Shown here: piece by piece, positions 37,517 to 50,111 of the stretch
How the letters are laid out: each line of letters begins with the position of its first letter
Numbering within the stretch: position 1 is the first letter of the stretch
The notes under the pieces: model-generated
The model's database searches: none
What the model saw: only the letters and a program-made list of their open reading frames with translations
Told to the model about the DNA's origin: nothing
Position numbers and translations under genes: made by a program
Assembly: GCA_963693285.1 (NCBI GenBank)
Contig: OY848917.1
Span: 27,157,745-27,221,744, forward strand
Source of the DNA: Xestospongia muta
Taxonomy: Eukaryota; Porifera; Demospongiae; Haplosclerida; Petrosiidae
Reading direction: 5' to 3'
DNA: 64,000 nt

Positions 37517-38565
37517 TTACACAGCAAACTCACACTGATTATTAGCCATGACACCTCCATCAACATACTTATGTTGATAGGGTGTAAAGTACATGGGAGC
37601 TGCACTAGTTCTAGCTGCCTTCCAGACAGGAATTATAAAAGGGAAGGAAAAAAACTTGTCCATTGTTTAACTACTTATTTCAACTTACTGTCTGTTAACT
37701 CTTGTTTATCTGTCATAAAGGTATTAAAAATTGAACTTTAAGTGGAATCTGATCTTTGTCAACAGTGCATATTATTACTCTAAGAAACAAATGATCAAAA
37801 GTACATACTATATCAATTATGCTTTGGTTTATGCATACTGTATCTCCAATTTCTCTTCATAGAATGTGCTCAAGATTATGTGATTTTTGAGTCATATTGA
37901 GCAAATTACCAGCAATACCTAAACCAATAAATACCTCATTCTTCATTTGAAAATACACTTGTTTCATCTCTGTCAGTGTCTTATAACCTGTATATAGCAA
38001 TAAGTAACTAACACTCTATCAGTACTTGCCACAGTGACCTAGGATATCTATTATTAGTAATATCTAGACTAGTGAACATCAGTATTTAACACAGTGACAT
38101 AGGATAGCTACTAATAGTACCTCTAGACTAGTGAACTTCAGTACTTATAACAGTAACATAGGATAGCTACTGTTAATAAACCCCAGACTAATGAACATCA
38201 GTACCTACCCAGGACTGTAGATGTAAGGTATAGCTAACACAATCCTTACCATATACTAGTCCCAGTGCTACTATATTTCCAGTACTAGTACCAATAATCC
38301 AATCAAAGAGCTATGTAATCTTATGACCAGTACGACATTCTGACTCCATTAACACCTCAATTTCAACAGGATCTCAGATACCACCTCCATCAAGAAACAA
38401 GACACGATTTTCAGCAGTTTTTTTCAAATGATTGATATAGAAACATTGATCACTCATTGTTATACCCTCAGAAACCTGCTCCCTACTTTATTGACTCAAT
38501 GACAACAACTCATCTTCAGGACATAGATGGAGCTTCCTCTCTTGATGTTGTATTTCAGTGTCCAT
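37517..38565 (-). pseudogene. Patatin-like phospholipase pseudogene
   Basis: Patatin-like enzymes hydrolyse membrane phospholipids with a Ser-Asp dyad. On the minus strand exon 1 (38,565-38,250) carries ENRVLFLDGGGI (oxyanion-hole glycines) and LFDWIIGTSTGNIVALGL (GxSxG nucleophile). A GTAAGG donor follows. Exon 2 (from 37,987) reads KTLTEMKQVYFQMKNEVF and on to about 37,700. A third block (about 37,620-37,517) has [11 protein letters not shown] and [11 protein letters not shown], the DGG motif with the catalytic Asp. All catalytic motifs are thus visible, but stops replace coding positions: one after the DGGGI motif (a TGA where family members usually have Arg), one before the first motif, one before LFDW, others in exons 2 and 3. 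This looks like a recently lost iPLA2/PNPLA-type gene; the gene symbol cannot be given. Confidence 0.8.
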
Positions 38566-38859
38566 AAGTCATACTTAACCAGACATTCTGTCTGTATATT
38601 TATGGATCTCATACCTGACTAATAACACTTTCTTCATCATCAATTTTAGGTCTAATATCATCTATTATATCAGTAGTCATTGTATCAGTGGCAGTCTTAT
38701 TCTTCCTCTCAAACATAAGGAGAGAGAGAAAATGGACATAGCTGAACCAAGTGACAATTGTGAAGAAAGAATGGACATTGATTCCACTGAACAGGATGAT
38801 ATTTCCGGAAGTAGCACTGCAGTTGAAATTGTAATGGACAAGAGCACAATCCCCAAACA

Positions 38860-39700
38860 AGTTAAAATAGAAGTATCTCCATGACATACCATCTACATTT
38901 ACTGTATATGTTAGTGGCCCATTATGAGATTCAAAAACACCTGGTTTCCACATATCTCCTCTGCAATAGTTCCTGGCCAAAAACTTGTTGACCACTATGA
39001 AATTCTCTGGTCTTTAGAGTTCTATCATAAAATTGTTTTTTGCCATTCTTGCTTCCTAAGTATTGTAAGTTCAATGTCTGGCCAAACCAAATCCAATTGA
39101 GTATGGAGGGTAGATTTTAAAAATGACTCACTAGGAGGTAAACCTGTGTTGTACGTGGTATTGTTTTATAGGTTAGTAGGAATTCCAATTCGCTAGATCA
39201 ATAATGATCCCTTTCTTTCACCAGCCTTGATTGACCTCTTGAAGGTTTGTATAAACCTTTTTACAGTCTATTAGATGATGGGTGATAAGGTGGACTCCTC
39301 ATATGTTTAATTTCATTTTTTTACAAGATATGTTAGACTCCTTTGATGGAAATTGTTGTCCATTTTCAGATACTATTTGCTTACGTATCACATATGATGA
39401 GAAATGTTTGTGCAATTCCTCAATTGTAGCCAAAGTTGTATCAATATGAATCACCTCTGGTCACCTTGGAATTAGCATCTATTAAATACAAGGTAATAGA
39501 AGGTATATGTTACTAAGGAAGGGACCTGCAAAGCCCACATGTATGCGATTCCATGGTATACTAGGCCAACTCTTTGGGTGAAGTAGTGACTGTGGCAATG
39601 ATTGACAGTCTTTGCATGATGTCACAATATCCTCTATATCATGCATGATCAAGTCATGACCATCAACACACACTTCTGGCCAAAGATTTCATTTAAACCA
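38860..39700 (-). pseudogene. Ty3/Gypsy integrase relic
   Basis: On the minus strand, from high to low coordinates: HDIEDIVTSCKDCQSLPQSL (end of the zinc-binding HHCC motif), WPSIPWNRIHVGFAGPFL (start of the catalytic core), IVSENGQQF (a SENG where family members have DNG, near 39,370), FLLTYKTIPRTT (about 39,175), then LARNYCRGDMWKPGV and GPLTYTVNVDG (about 38,960-38,880), the usual end of a Gypsy polyprotein. The frame is broken several times. No LTR was recognised, and the upstream RT is absent here. It directly adjoins the patatin pseudogene. Confidence 0.85.
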
Positions 39701-39709
39701 CTTTTATAT

Positions 39710-40310
39710 GAGATTAATGAAGTCTTCTTGTACTTGTTTTGTAACCATTTGGATGAATAATCATATACAAGCTAATAAATTTCATAGTATATTATGTAAT
39801 TATTAATGAGTTGACATTCTAATGATTTAGCTTTGCTTTTAGCTGCTAGATGCTCATCCTCTTGGAGGTACAATTGCAAAGATTCTGAACCAAATTTAAG
39901 TTAGTTTCTAGTAGTAATATAGATTACTGTCAATCTTAAAATTACTAATTAATGTCTATTATAGAAATTCCTTGTGGTCATGTATTTGGAACTACAAACA
40001 TTTTCTGGTGTCAGTTTATAAATCTTGACACAAAAGTCCTTAAATTAGCTGATAAGATATCGCAAGCAAAGTGACAAATCAATACATTAACTATATCATT
40101 ATTGTACTTGTATATTGTACATAATAATAATGTGTTGAGCATGTGTGTGCAGTATTTTTAGATTTCATTTTCTGTATCTTTTTGCATCTGTTGGTATTAT
40201 TCTTGTAACTTTGTGTGGATGTGGAATAAGTGATCACTGGATTGCACTTGCAGCTATGTCTGTGGCAAATCCATTCCAGTGCATGTTTATAGCAAGCTTT
40301 ACTTGTGGCC
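39710..40310. other. Spacer, no gene seen
   Basis: AT-rich sequence without convincing splice-bounded open frames. The short hydrophobic ORF at 40,145-40,345 runs into the palindrome at 40,315 and has no family resemblance I recognise. Confidence 0.4.
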
Positions 40311-40314
40311 ATGG

Positions 40315-40356
40315 AGCATTCTGGTTTATATATAAATATATATAAACCAGAATGCT
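40315..40356. repeat. 42-base palindrome
   Basis: AGCATTCTGGTTTATATA and its reverse complement TATATAAACCAGAATGCT flank a six-base AT centre. The match is exact over 18 bases per arm, so the transcript could form a tight hairpin. No MITE features such as target duplication were identified. Confidence 0.85.
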
Positions 40357-41013
40357 AAAATATTATAATAAGTATGTATTGTTTTAACCCATGTTTTATT
40401 ATTCAAATTAGTGCTCTTGATTAGAGTGGTTCAAAAGATGACCTAACAAGTTAAAACCAAAGTCTTTGAAATCAAAGTAGATCTCAAGTAATGTAACAAA
40501 AATATATAAAATGCATGAAAGAAGTTTTTTTTAAATGCGTGGAATCATATGTTTCTTGTATAGTTCACATCAATCCCTTAAGTTACATATTGTATAATAT
40601 TATTGGGGGAGTTTTTCAATGTCTACACTGCAAATTCCTGACATGCTTGTTGTACAATCCAGACCTGGCAATATGGAGATTGCTGCAGTTCACTGTCTCG
40701 TATATTGTTTGTTTTATTTGCTGTCTCCTCAACATGTAAATGGTTAGTTTGTTATCTTTGATACTTATTACAGACAAGACTATTAAATTTATCCTTTTGC
40801 TTTCTCTCAAAATGTAAACTACTAAGTTTTTGAAATCATTAACTATGAGTAATGATTCTCAAATAACAATAAATATTCTTAAAAAAATAATATTATTTTT
40901 GATATTAGCTTTTGTGTTGGTTTCCTCCTGAATAATAATGTAGTTTTGTATATTAGTTTTCTGCTAATTATAATTATTCCATTTAGATATATATTGTTTA
41001 TGTTTACACCGCA
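40357..41013. other. Spacer, no gene seen
   Basis: Short ORFs at 40,515-40,739 on the plus strand and 40,616-40,810 on the minus strand overlap each other, and neither has recognisable motifs. Nothing else stands out. Confidence 0.35.
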
Positions 41014-41304
41014 GGTCAGAGCACATAGCTACCGAGACTGATGTGTATAACTAACTGACTTGTGTACCATGTTGACCAATCAGATTACTTCATTTCAATT
41101 GCTGCATTGATATGCTGCATCTGCAGTTTTGGATACAAGTGGGTCAAGATCTAATTAGATTAGTATGTGCTTAGCATACAGCGGATACAACATACCTCTA
41201 TATAATGCAGCAATTGAAATGAAGTAATCTGATTGGTCAACATGGTACAAGTCAGTTATACACCTCAATCGTGGTATATCTATGTGTTTTATACACCTCT
41301 GACC
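41014..41304. mobile_element. MITE with ~95 bp inverted arms
   Basis: The left arm 41,014-41,107 starts GGTCAGAG and includes ACCATGTTGACCAATCAGAT and TCAATTGCTGCAT. The right arm 41,205-41,304 is its reverse complement, ending CTCTGACC. The innermost 60 bases are almost identical, the outer part is less so. The 97 bp loop has no ORF. It is unrelated to the CACTATAAAA family. Confidence 0.85.
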
Positions 41305-41943
41305 CATGCCAGGGTGCAGATATTGGTGTATTAATCACGTGTTTACCTCAACCTTGGTGCACGTATAACCTAATACTTATTCATTATGAAAATGGCTAAT
41401 GAGCACAAAAGAACACAGCAGATTAATTACAACGCTAAAGAATTGATTTGTAAGAGTTATCACAAATACAAAAGGATTATCTATATCAATAATTAATTTG
41501 CTGAAAATATAAAACTTGTTTTATAAATAAGAAAACATCATATGTCCAAAAATAACTTGAGTGGGTGATAAGGTCGTGTCAAAGAATCTCAAATAACTAC
41601 TTTCAATTTTCTGATTATTGAGATATAATTATAGTGCTTATAATTCATAACTTGTCATGCAATGTTGTCATGACTATATACAGATTACACTGATACAAAA
41701 TATAACAAAACTTTCCACTATATCTATATGTTGTTAATGTAATAAGAGTATATCCAACAATATACTGCTGACATATGGCTACTAACTTCTAACCACATGC
41801 ATATAACATGTTAACATTACATTACAATTAATACAATTAAACTTTATTGTATTGAGTTTAACCTAAACTTTATAAAAGTGCCACTCACTGCATACAACAC
41901 AATATATATTATTTATTTATATATATCTTTACAATTGTGCCTT

Positions 41944-42060
41944 ACTATGGAATCTAGAGTTCATGTAAATTACTCACTGTATAATTTGTTGGTATGGTGC
42001 ACTATTACAAAACAACAAATTTTATAGTGAGTAATTTACATGAACTCTAGATTCCATAGT
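41944..42060. mobile_element. MITE core, CACTATAAAA family, copy 3
   Basis: TACTATGGAATCTAGAGTTC on the left is exactly inverted in GAACTCTAGATTCCATAGT on the right. AATTACTCACTGTATAATTT is inverted as AAATTTTATAGTGAGTAATT. The inner sequence resembles the copies at 9,966 and 16,458, but the outer CACTATAAAA ends are not clearly preserved. Confidence 0.8.
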
Positions 42061-42299
42061 GTTCCAACAATGTAATCTACAATTTAGTTTGTTAAAGTAG
42101 CATATTCTTTTTTACTTATAGCAGCTCATATTCTAAAATTTATAACAATTAATTAATTCATAAGGAATTATATTTATTTTCGGATTTATCGTGTTCTGTT
42201 TTTAGAATGACTGTTAGACTATATTTACATTTTGGAAATTTCAAATTATTATGGATTAATATTCTAGTCTTGATAACGTAGAAGTAATTTAGTTATTAG

Positions 42300-42410
42300 A
42301 ATAGTTGATTAATTAACTATCGCCGCTCACTGCGTGGGCGAGTATTATATCACTTTGTCAGTTTCTATAAGTCTGTTCTAAAGGAACAGACTTTATCTCT
42401 CCCAAAAATT
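42300..42410. repeat. Short GC-rich block and 8-base-stem hairpin
   Basis: CGCCGCTCACTGCGTGGGCG (42,322-42,341) stands out from the AT-rich background. Thirty bases downstream GTCTGTTC and GAACAGAC form a hairpin with a short loop (42,371-42,391). Possibly the edge of a repeat or a structured RNA; no assignment is possible. Confidence 0.4.
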
Positions 42411-42415
42411 ATTAT

Positions 42416-42886
42416 GTGTGGAATAAGTTATTTTTTATGTTTTCAACGAGAAAGGTTTCCTTAAAATTCTTCGTTATCAAGTTATGTCAATTTTACTTGT
42501 TAAGATGTCCACGCCTATTTGATGAATATTTAACCCTTGCAACTCACTGCGTTATAGCACTTGTTTTTGGTTTTTCTACTCTAATTCGACAACGACAGTG
42601 ACTACAGCTACAAAACTTGATAGAAAAACGGCAAAAGTTAAGTACTAGTAATTCATTTCAAATAAAAGGCTATCACGGAAGACAAAGTTTGAAAAGTTGG
42701 AAAGACCTTTCCAAAAAAACAGGCAAAATAGAACAAGCATTTGCTTCAATAAAACTATTGTGGATACAAAACTCAATTTTGTACAAACTCAACATGGTAA
42801 TTTTCGTAACTATATTTCGTTTTGAAGTTATGGCAAATTTTACTTACCTTAACGGCCTTCTTTCCACTAGTTGTAGCAGGAAGTAG
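42416..42886 (+). other. Interrupted open frame, unknown
   Basis: One frame is open over 42,416-42,886 except for a single TGA at 42,599-42,601. The second part reads LQLQNLIEKRQKLSTSN and GRQSLKSWKDLSKKTGKIEQ, a basic, helical-looking segment. I do not recognise the family. It may be an old exon or a domesticated transposon piece, or chance. Confidence 0.25.
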
Positions 42887-43381
42887 ATAAATCTAAAAGG
42901 AGCTGTTGTTGTCCTAAGACTACTGATATAATGAGTATTTTAAAACTATACTAAGTCTATAAAATACACAAGTTAGCAAAGAAACAGAAATTTATAAAAA
43001 TGTCATTTCACTGTGACTCTCATTGCCACATGTTAAGATAAACTGGTACTTGCTATGGCCTAGTTTTAACAAAATCTAGCACCTGCATTGTTTGAATAAG
43101 TAAAGAAGTCTTCATACATTTCTGTTGCCTATTTTATATATTTTAAATTCATCCTGTGCCTCAGTTTAGAGATTTTTGTATGGGGACCACACATTATTGT
43201 ACTGCACTGTCATTTTGACATGTTATACTTGTGGTTATAAGTTGATTAGTTCACTAATAAAACAAATTGCTTGAAATGTTGAATTTTTATGTAGATATGT
43301 AGTAGTTGTGGTACTGATGCTTTATCTATGAAGATATAGCTTCTGTAGAACTGCAGTAACGTAGACACTCTATTAGTGATC

Positions 43382-46300
43382 ATGTTTTATTTCTGGTTAA
43401 TTATAATTATACTGCCCTACTATTGTTGTACTGATTATAGGTATCATTTTAACTAGTGGAGTCATTTCATTAAGATAGTAAATCCATTTTCCCATTTAGC
43501 TAATGGAGCAAGAAATGGTGCAATAATTCTATCACGTCATGGATATGCTTCATCATCCTATTACTATGGTATTGTGAGGGTCTATTACGATGGATGGGGT
43601 AATATCTGTGATGATTACTACTACAATTCTACAGAAGCTAATGTTATCTGTCATCAGTTAGGATATACTGGAGCCTCTAGTTACTCTAGAGCTGGATTAG
43701 TGAGGTTATTATCATTAGTGCATCTTATAATGCTTCTAATTTGTCTCCCTTTTATAGTTATGGCACTGATACTCTATCTATCAAGATATATCACCTCTAC
43801 TGTTACGGTACCAGCTACCTCACTATCTTTCAGTGTAGTGTTTATATGTACAATTATGGTGGATGTAGTAATACTAATTCTTATGATGCTACTGTGTATT
43901 GCTGTAAGGTTGAATATTTTTTGTAGTATTTGATGTTTTTTTTACAGATACTACTAGAATCTGGAACAGTAATCCTTACCCTGGTATGATACGTCTCCAG
44001 GGAGGTAATTATTCTAATGTAGGACGTGTTGAGGTCTACTGTAATGGACAGTGGGGAACAATATGTGATGATGGATTTGATTCTGCTGATGCTAAAACTA
44101 TCTGTAGACAGCTGGGATACAATTACTATTACAACTACAGTCACCTTATCTTGTGAGTAATAAATAAAATTTGAAACTTCAGTGTTATTATGTGCTTTTA
44201 ATGTAATAGATTATATACAAAATTTTATTTTGACTTGTAAAATCTAGATCTGGTAGTTACAATCAACCAATTTGGAGTACTAATATGTCTAGTTCTTACT
44301 ATGACAAATGTTATAGTACTAGTAATTCCTGTCCATCAAATTCAGTCACAAGTTGTACCCACTCTGAAGATGCCACTGTGGAATGTAGTAAGTAATTATA
44401 ATGAAATAATGATTGAGTAATCATAATTTTGTCCTGAGTATGTCATCCATCCCCTTTGGAAATATTTAGCAACTCTCTAGTTTACTTAATATATAGCTTG
44501 TAACTCGAAGTTATAGTTATTATTACTGTACATGTGACATAAGTCTTTTTCTATTTTAGGTTTTGAATTTTCATACTATTATAATGATGTTACACAGACC
44601 ACTTGTTCTGGATTATTTGGTTAGTGGTATATACATTTTAACCAAGATCAAATTCTTAATTGTAAACTATGTTATTAATTACATCTTTTGACTTAGCACA
44701 ACATTGATTCTTTATTGCATGTTGTTGTAGCTCCTCATAGGAAAGAGTTATAGTACTATATGTGTGTGTGTTATGTGGATGAAATTATTTGTGTATAGTT
44801 GTACAAATATAATATCTAAGTCTACAAAGTGTATAGTTTAACCAAAGAAAAGAGTCTTTAAAAATTGCCACTTTCACCTGTTATGGTTTAACCTAGCCAG
44901 CATAATTATGGTTTTGCAAGCAGGTTTAATACACAAAACTATGATAATAATGAAAAGTTCAAAACAACATCAAGAGATCATTACTGTTTTAGTTTTTTTT
45001 TTCAATTATGTCTAAATAATATTGTAAAAATAGTACTATATATACTATCCATCCTACCTAATACATTACAATACCTTTCGTTTTGTCCTTATAGAGAGAT
45101 GTCCAGCAGATACAACAAGAATCCCAGGTCCTCTGGGGTATTCTGATCTCTTTATTGATCTTCAATGGCCAGAGACTGATCTAGGAGACACAGCAGTGCT
45201 AAGTTGTCCTTGTGGAGGTCTTGATTTAAATTCTACAACCCTTACTGCTACACGACGTTGTGAAGGGATGCAGGAGTATGGAGCAGTTTGGCAAGAACAT
45301 CCTAATGATGCTAACTGTAACTTTAGTGTTATTACAAGAAAGATATGTAATCTAGCGAATGTAAGCAAAGCATAAATTGAAATAAGAAATACAATAATTA
45401 ACTTAAACATTTATATACAATACATTGTTATACCTATATCTAGAAACCAGCAGAGGAAAAAGTGGAACAACTTGAAGTCTTAACTGAAAATACTGAATCC
45501 TTTAAGAGTGCAGAAGTCATTGCAACTGTTACTGTGTTGTTAACTGTCACAGAAGATGCTACAGGAAACATTACAGTAAGAAGATTATTATTACATAGAT
45601 TATGTATAATTTACTATTACTTTAGCTAACAGGAAATTTTTTTGATGTGGTTGATAACTTAGTCACTACAAGCAAAGATGTATTGCAAGAAAGTCAATCT
45701 GATGCTAAAGCAACATCAAAGTATGTCAAACAAAACGATATTAAAAATCTGCTAAGGTTTTGTTATTAATTTACTTCTTAATTATTTTTAAAAATGAATT
45801 CAAACACTTCATGCCATAACCTGCTAAGTGCTAATACTCTTCATACTCTAACATTGCATATATATATATATACTGCAGTTAATTTGTTGTCGTATTTTAT
45901 TATTTCTGTAGTTTACTTGAAACCATAGAGACATTGACTGAAGACCTTCCATTGTTAGAAGATGATGAACCACTTGTTATTACTCAAGAGAGCTTTGCAG
46001 TGGCAGTACAAGAGGTCAAACCTGATGAGTTTGCAATAACAGGTCAAATCATTTCAATTAATCTTGGAAATAATACCTTTGGCAGTCAAGGATTAGGTAA
46101 TAACACTCTTGATTTTAGTGGCAATGGTAGCACGTCACCTCCCACTGCCTCTTTGGCACTGCCATATAATTTATTTAGTCTTCTTGCTAATGAAAATTAT
46201 AGTCTGAACTCAACACGACTTATAAACTCTGTGTTCTTGAGTGACTCCCTGTTTCAACGTCGTAACAAAAGATACAAAGAAGTTGGTAGTATTATTATAT

Positions 46301-48406
46301 CTGCAAGAATTTTAGATGTAGATAGAGTAAGCGGCTTAACAAATCCACCTATCACTTTAGTATTTCAAAAAAATCCTGTAAGTTTTTTTCTTTGCATATC
46401 TGTGACTTTAACTGACACTCTATTCAGGCCATTGAGAATGGTACAGATCCATTGTGCTCATATTGGGATGAAACATTAGATAGTAAGAAAGATGTTATAA
46501 ACCTTTATTGATCCTTTATCACTTTTTCTTTCAGATGGATTTGGAGATTGGTCCTTCACAGGATGTTCTCGTAATATGACTTACAATGAGAGTCAGACAA
46601 TGGTCACTTGTTATTGCACTCATTTGACAAGCTTCAGCATCCTATTGGTAAGGCAATCTCTTCGCTTTCACTCTCCCTTCATACTTATCTTTACCTATAA
46701 TATTTAATAGGATGTTTCTCCAAAGATTCAGGAAAGACCAATAGATAAGGCCCTGTCTGCTGTTACCTATATTGGTGCAATTATTTCAATCTTTTGTCTC
46801 TTGATAACAATAGTGTCATACCTCAGTCACAAGTATGTTGTGAGACAATATTAGCTAAATAACACTGGTAGTCTAACATTAAGCTTAATTTATAGTAACA
46901 TCCAATGATTATAGGAAATAATTTTTTTTAAATTTTGTATTACCTTAGAAAACTCCGTACTACTGACCACGGTCAACTTCTTGTCAACTTGTGTTTTGCT
47001 CTGCTTGGTCTCTATGTTATGTTTATTGTGGCCATTCATAGCACAGGACTTAAAGTTCTTTGTGCAATAGTTGCCTCTTTACTTCAATATTTCTTTCTGG
47101 TGACATTTATGGCCATGGCTGCTGAGGCTATTAACTTGTATATCAACTTAGTTATTGTTCTTGGAGGAAAAATAGAACATTACGTCCTCAAAGCAGCTAC
47201 CATTTGCTGGGGTGAGTAATATCATTACAATTGGTCACAAATAATTAGCATTTGTTATTCCATGTAGTTCTTCCCATCTTCATTGTCATATTCTGCTTTG
47301 CTCCTGACTATGAAAACTATTTCAGTCCACATTTGTAAGTCTGTCCACTAATCTATTCATCTATTAATGTATCAAGTACTCTATTTAACTATCATTCATC
47401 CATTTTTCTACATTGTAGCTGCCGAGCATTTCATATCCCATTCTATCTTGGAATGATAGTCCCATTTCTTATCATATATATCTTTAATTGGATCATTTTC
47501 ATCATTATCTTTATATGTTTATTAAGAAAGAGTTGTTACAAAAAACTGAAAGAAGTCAAAGAAGTATACAAGAAAAAATCAGACAATAAAACCTCAATGG
47601 TCAAACAACAGTTCTTGGTTGCCGTAACTCTATCAATTTTATTTGGATTAGGATGGGGTGTTGGTCTTCTAGCCACGGAAAAAGTGTATATGTCAGCTAT
47701 TAAGGATCTTTTCGCTTCTTTGTTTGTCATTTTGACTACACCACAAGGATTGTTAGTTTTCATCGTGCATTGTTTGCGCTCAAGAGACATCCGAAGAGTT
47801 TGGACCAGCTGGTTTAAGTCAGTCACTGGTAAAGAAATCACCAAACTTACAATATCAGTAGATTCCAAGCCAAAAAGAAAATCTGGTCCAACTGTCTCTA
47901 CCTCTCTGGCTAATAAGGAAAGCAGACAAATTTTCAATAAAAGCAGTGCTAGAAATACTTCCAATGCTGGTGAAGAAATTTCTTTTGCATTGAGTCATGA
48001 AGATGACAAACTTGGTACTCTGCAATGCAATCTAGAGGAGACTGGAATACTCAATGAGTACACTAAACTTGAATGTTTTCAACAATCAATAACTGGAAAA
48101 GGTTTGCCTTCAATCTCAGAAGATGTGGAAGTAAACCAAGAGTGTTCATGGTCGCCAATTTTGATTGAAAATGCAGGAATAATACGTTCTGAAGAAGACT
48201 CTGATAAAGCAGAGTTGGAATATGGTGTGACAAGGTTTGTGTTACCTCATGGTATATATATATATGATTATCTTTTCAATAGTGTTTCTGCTGGAGGAAT
48301 GACAGTTGTCTCTGATGATAGCACAGAATGTACTGTACTTCAGAACCCAATGGAACTTCAAGAAATGGATGCTTTTGATGGTGTCCCCATCTCTACCTCT
48401 CAGTAA
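43382..48406 (+). CDS. Adhesion GPCR with N-terminal SRCR domains
   Basis: A cell-surface seven-helix receptor of about 1,120 residues. Exon 1 (43,382 to about 43,427) encodes MFYFWLIIILPYYC, a signal peptide; its exact donor is uncertain. Further exons: 43500-43704, 43758-43903, 43948-44152, 44248-44387, 44560-44619, 45095-45360, 45444-45575, 45626-45720, 45912-46377, 46428-46482, 46535-46647, 46711-46832, 46949-47211, 47268-47334, 47419-48406. Two SRCR domains come first; the second has GRVEVYCNGQWGTICDDGF and ICRQLGY. An HRM-like Cys segment follows (GDTAVLSCPCGG, TATRRC), then a GAIN-type region and a GPS motif CYCTHLTSFSILL, where autocleavage would fall between Leu and Thr. Helices 1-7 follow, with WGVGLLA in helix 6 and TTPQGLLVFIVHCL in helix 7. 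The tail of about 190 residues is Ser- and acid-rich. All phases agree after exon 1. Confidence 0.9.
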
Positions 48407-48549
48407 GGCTTCAAATTGGCAGATTTTACTGATAAATCTTACATGAATTTGTAATAACCTAGTATTATTTCCTGTTGTTGTATAGGTTTGTTAGTAGATA
48501 AGTGTGTGCACTTCCTGTTTCTTTAGTATGTAGTAAAGTTCTTTCTAAA

Positions 48550-48891
48550 GCTATTAAATTCTACAATATTGCATTGGGGATGATGACAATGGAAGCAATG
48601 GCAGCCCGTTTGTTAGGACGAGTTAGCGAGTTTGACCCCAAACTGGAGAACTGGGAGCATGCAGTAAACGGAGACACTGGGACATTACCTAGATGCTAAT
48701 GGTATTGAAGATGCTGCAAAGAAACGATCTGTGCTCTTATCAGTGATAGGACCAACCATGTACAAGCTGCTCACTAATCTTTGTCGCACCAGACAAGCCG
48801 GTGTCATAGGAAATATGACATCCCGTAATTTGGTATCCCCGCGTAATATATCAGAGGATATTTTGCAGAAGATCTGTGTTGTAAAAATTTA
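48550..48891 (+). pseudogene. Retroelement gag relic
   Basis: The piece GRVSEFDPKLENWEH (about 48,618-48,660) is followed, after a frame change, by YLDANGIEDAAKKRSVLLSV, GPTMYKLLTNL and then ISEDILQKI to a stop. The pattern FDxxxxxWxxYxxxxxxYLxANxI...KKRxxLLSxxGxxxYxLxxxL is typical of Gypsy-type gag proteins. It lies 140 bp after the receptor stop codon, in the same orientation. The element is otherwise missing. Confidence 0.7.
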
Positions 48892-50111
48892 GAAACAATC
48901 TCAACAGACTTTACTAATATAAAAATTGAGGTTTTGTGTAGTTGTTAATAGTATTAAGTTAGTTCATAGTGGCACTATATCATCTAACTGACAGCATGTA
49001 GTAGCAAAATAATGTAGTTACTTTTTTAAAGGAATTTCACTACTAACCTCTAGTAAAGCGCCTATTAATTGAGTATGAAAAGAATCATAATAACCTAAAA
49101 CGTCAGAGTCATAATTAAAATTCCAATGTTTTATATTTTCTTCCTGACAATCTGGGTAAAAAAATCTCGCTAGTTGATTGCTCCTATATCAACCTTTACA
49201 CATATTGACAGCTAAAGTTCAATTTACTTTTAAGAGAGTTTTGTGAACTATTAATAATAATAGTATGCTGACTGAACACACTGCAGGTGATGATTGCATT
49301 TAGGCTTACCTTACAGTTGACGTGATATATACAATTTGAAAAGTTTGCTTTCTAAAAAATACTTATGAAAACAAATCGATATAATATATAAGAATGACGT
49401 TCCATAGTCTTAACTTAGGGGTATTAAAATTGCTGCCGTGTTTTCCTTTAATCTTTGTAGACAACATCCACCTCATCTTTCTTTTCTTGCCTTCTCCTTG
49501 CTGTTCCATTATCACAATCTTTTTCTTTTAGACTGCCCTTAGAAAAATTACACTCTGTCATTGTATCACACTACAGTATATCTGGCCACCTTGAGAATAC
49601 TATGTATAGATAGACTTAAATGTCCTCACTTGTCATGAGCCAGATATTGATATGTCCATTCCATTACATATATCCTATATATTGAAATCTAATGTGTTGT
49701 TAACTTATGACTTGAATTCGTCAATAAGGGCAGTTCGAATAGGACAAACAGATTCAAGCTCTGAGATCATTTGATGTAGTTGTTTTAAAGTTACTTCACT
49801 ATTTTTGGTTGTATTAATGATCAGTACCCTTGAGTAATGAATACTTCAAAGTGGTGTTGAAAAAAAACAGATCCGGCAGTTATTAGTAACTGCTGGAAGT
49901 ACAAAAGTGGAAAAGTTATTGCTGGAACGTTAGCCGAAGCTATCATTTGCCTCGAATCTCACGAGCTTCTTATAAACACTAAGTTTTTCAGCGGGCAATC
50001 AGTCGTGTGGGTCCTGAGGTTAAGCGTCATGTGACATTCTACAATTTCATTAGTCTTTTCTGGTGATTTCTCTTTCTCTTGTAAGACGAGTAAAATCGCA
50101 GTAATCTAGAT
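48892..50111. other. Spacer upstream of the SRCR pair, no gene seen
   Basis: No coding pattern. It must contain the promoter of SRCR copy A, but I cannot point to a specific element. Confidence 0.4.

Noticed and set aside
40145..40345. Cysteine-containing hydrophobic ORF
   Set aside because: No signal of conservation or splice context, overlapping minus-strand ORF, and it ends in a palindrome.
43741..43926. ORF giving YGTDTLSIKIYHLYC as a separate gene
   Set aside because: It is the second half of the first SRCR domain of the GPCR gene, extended into the intron.
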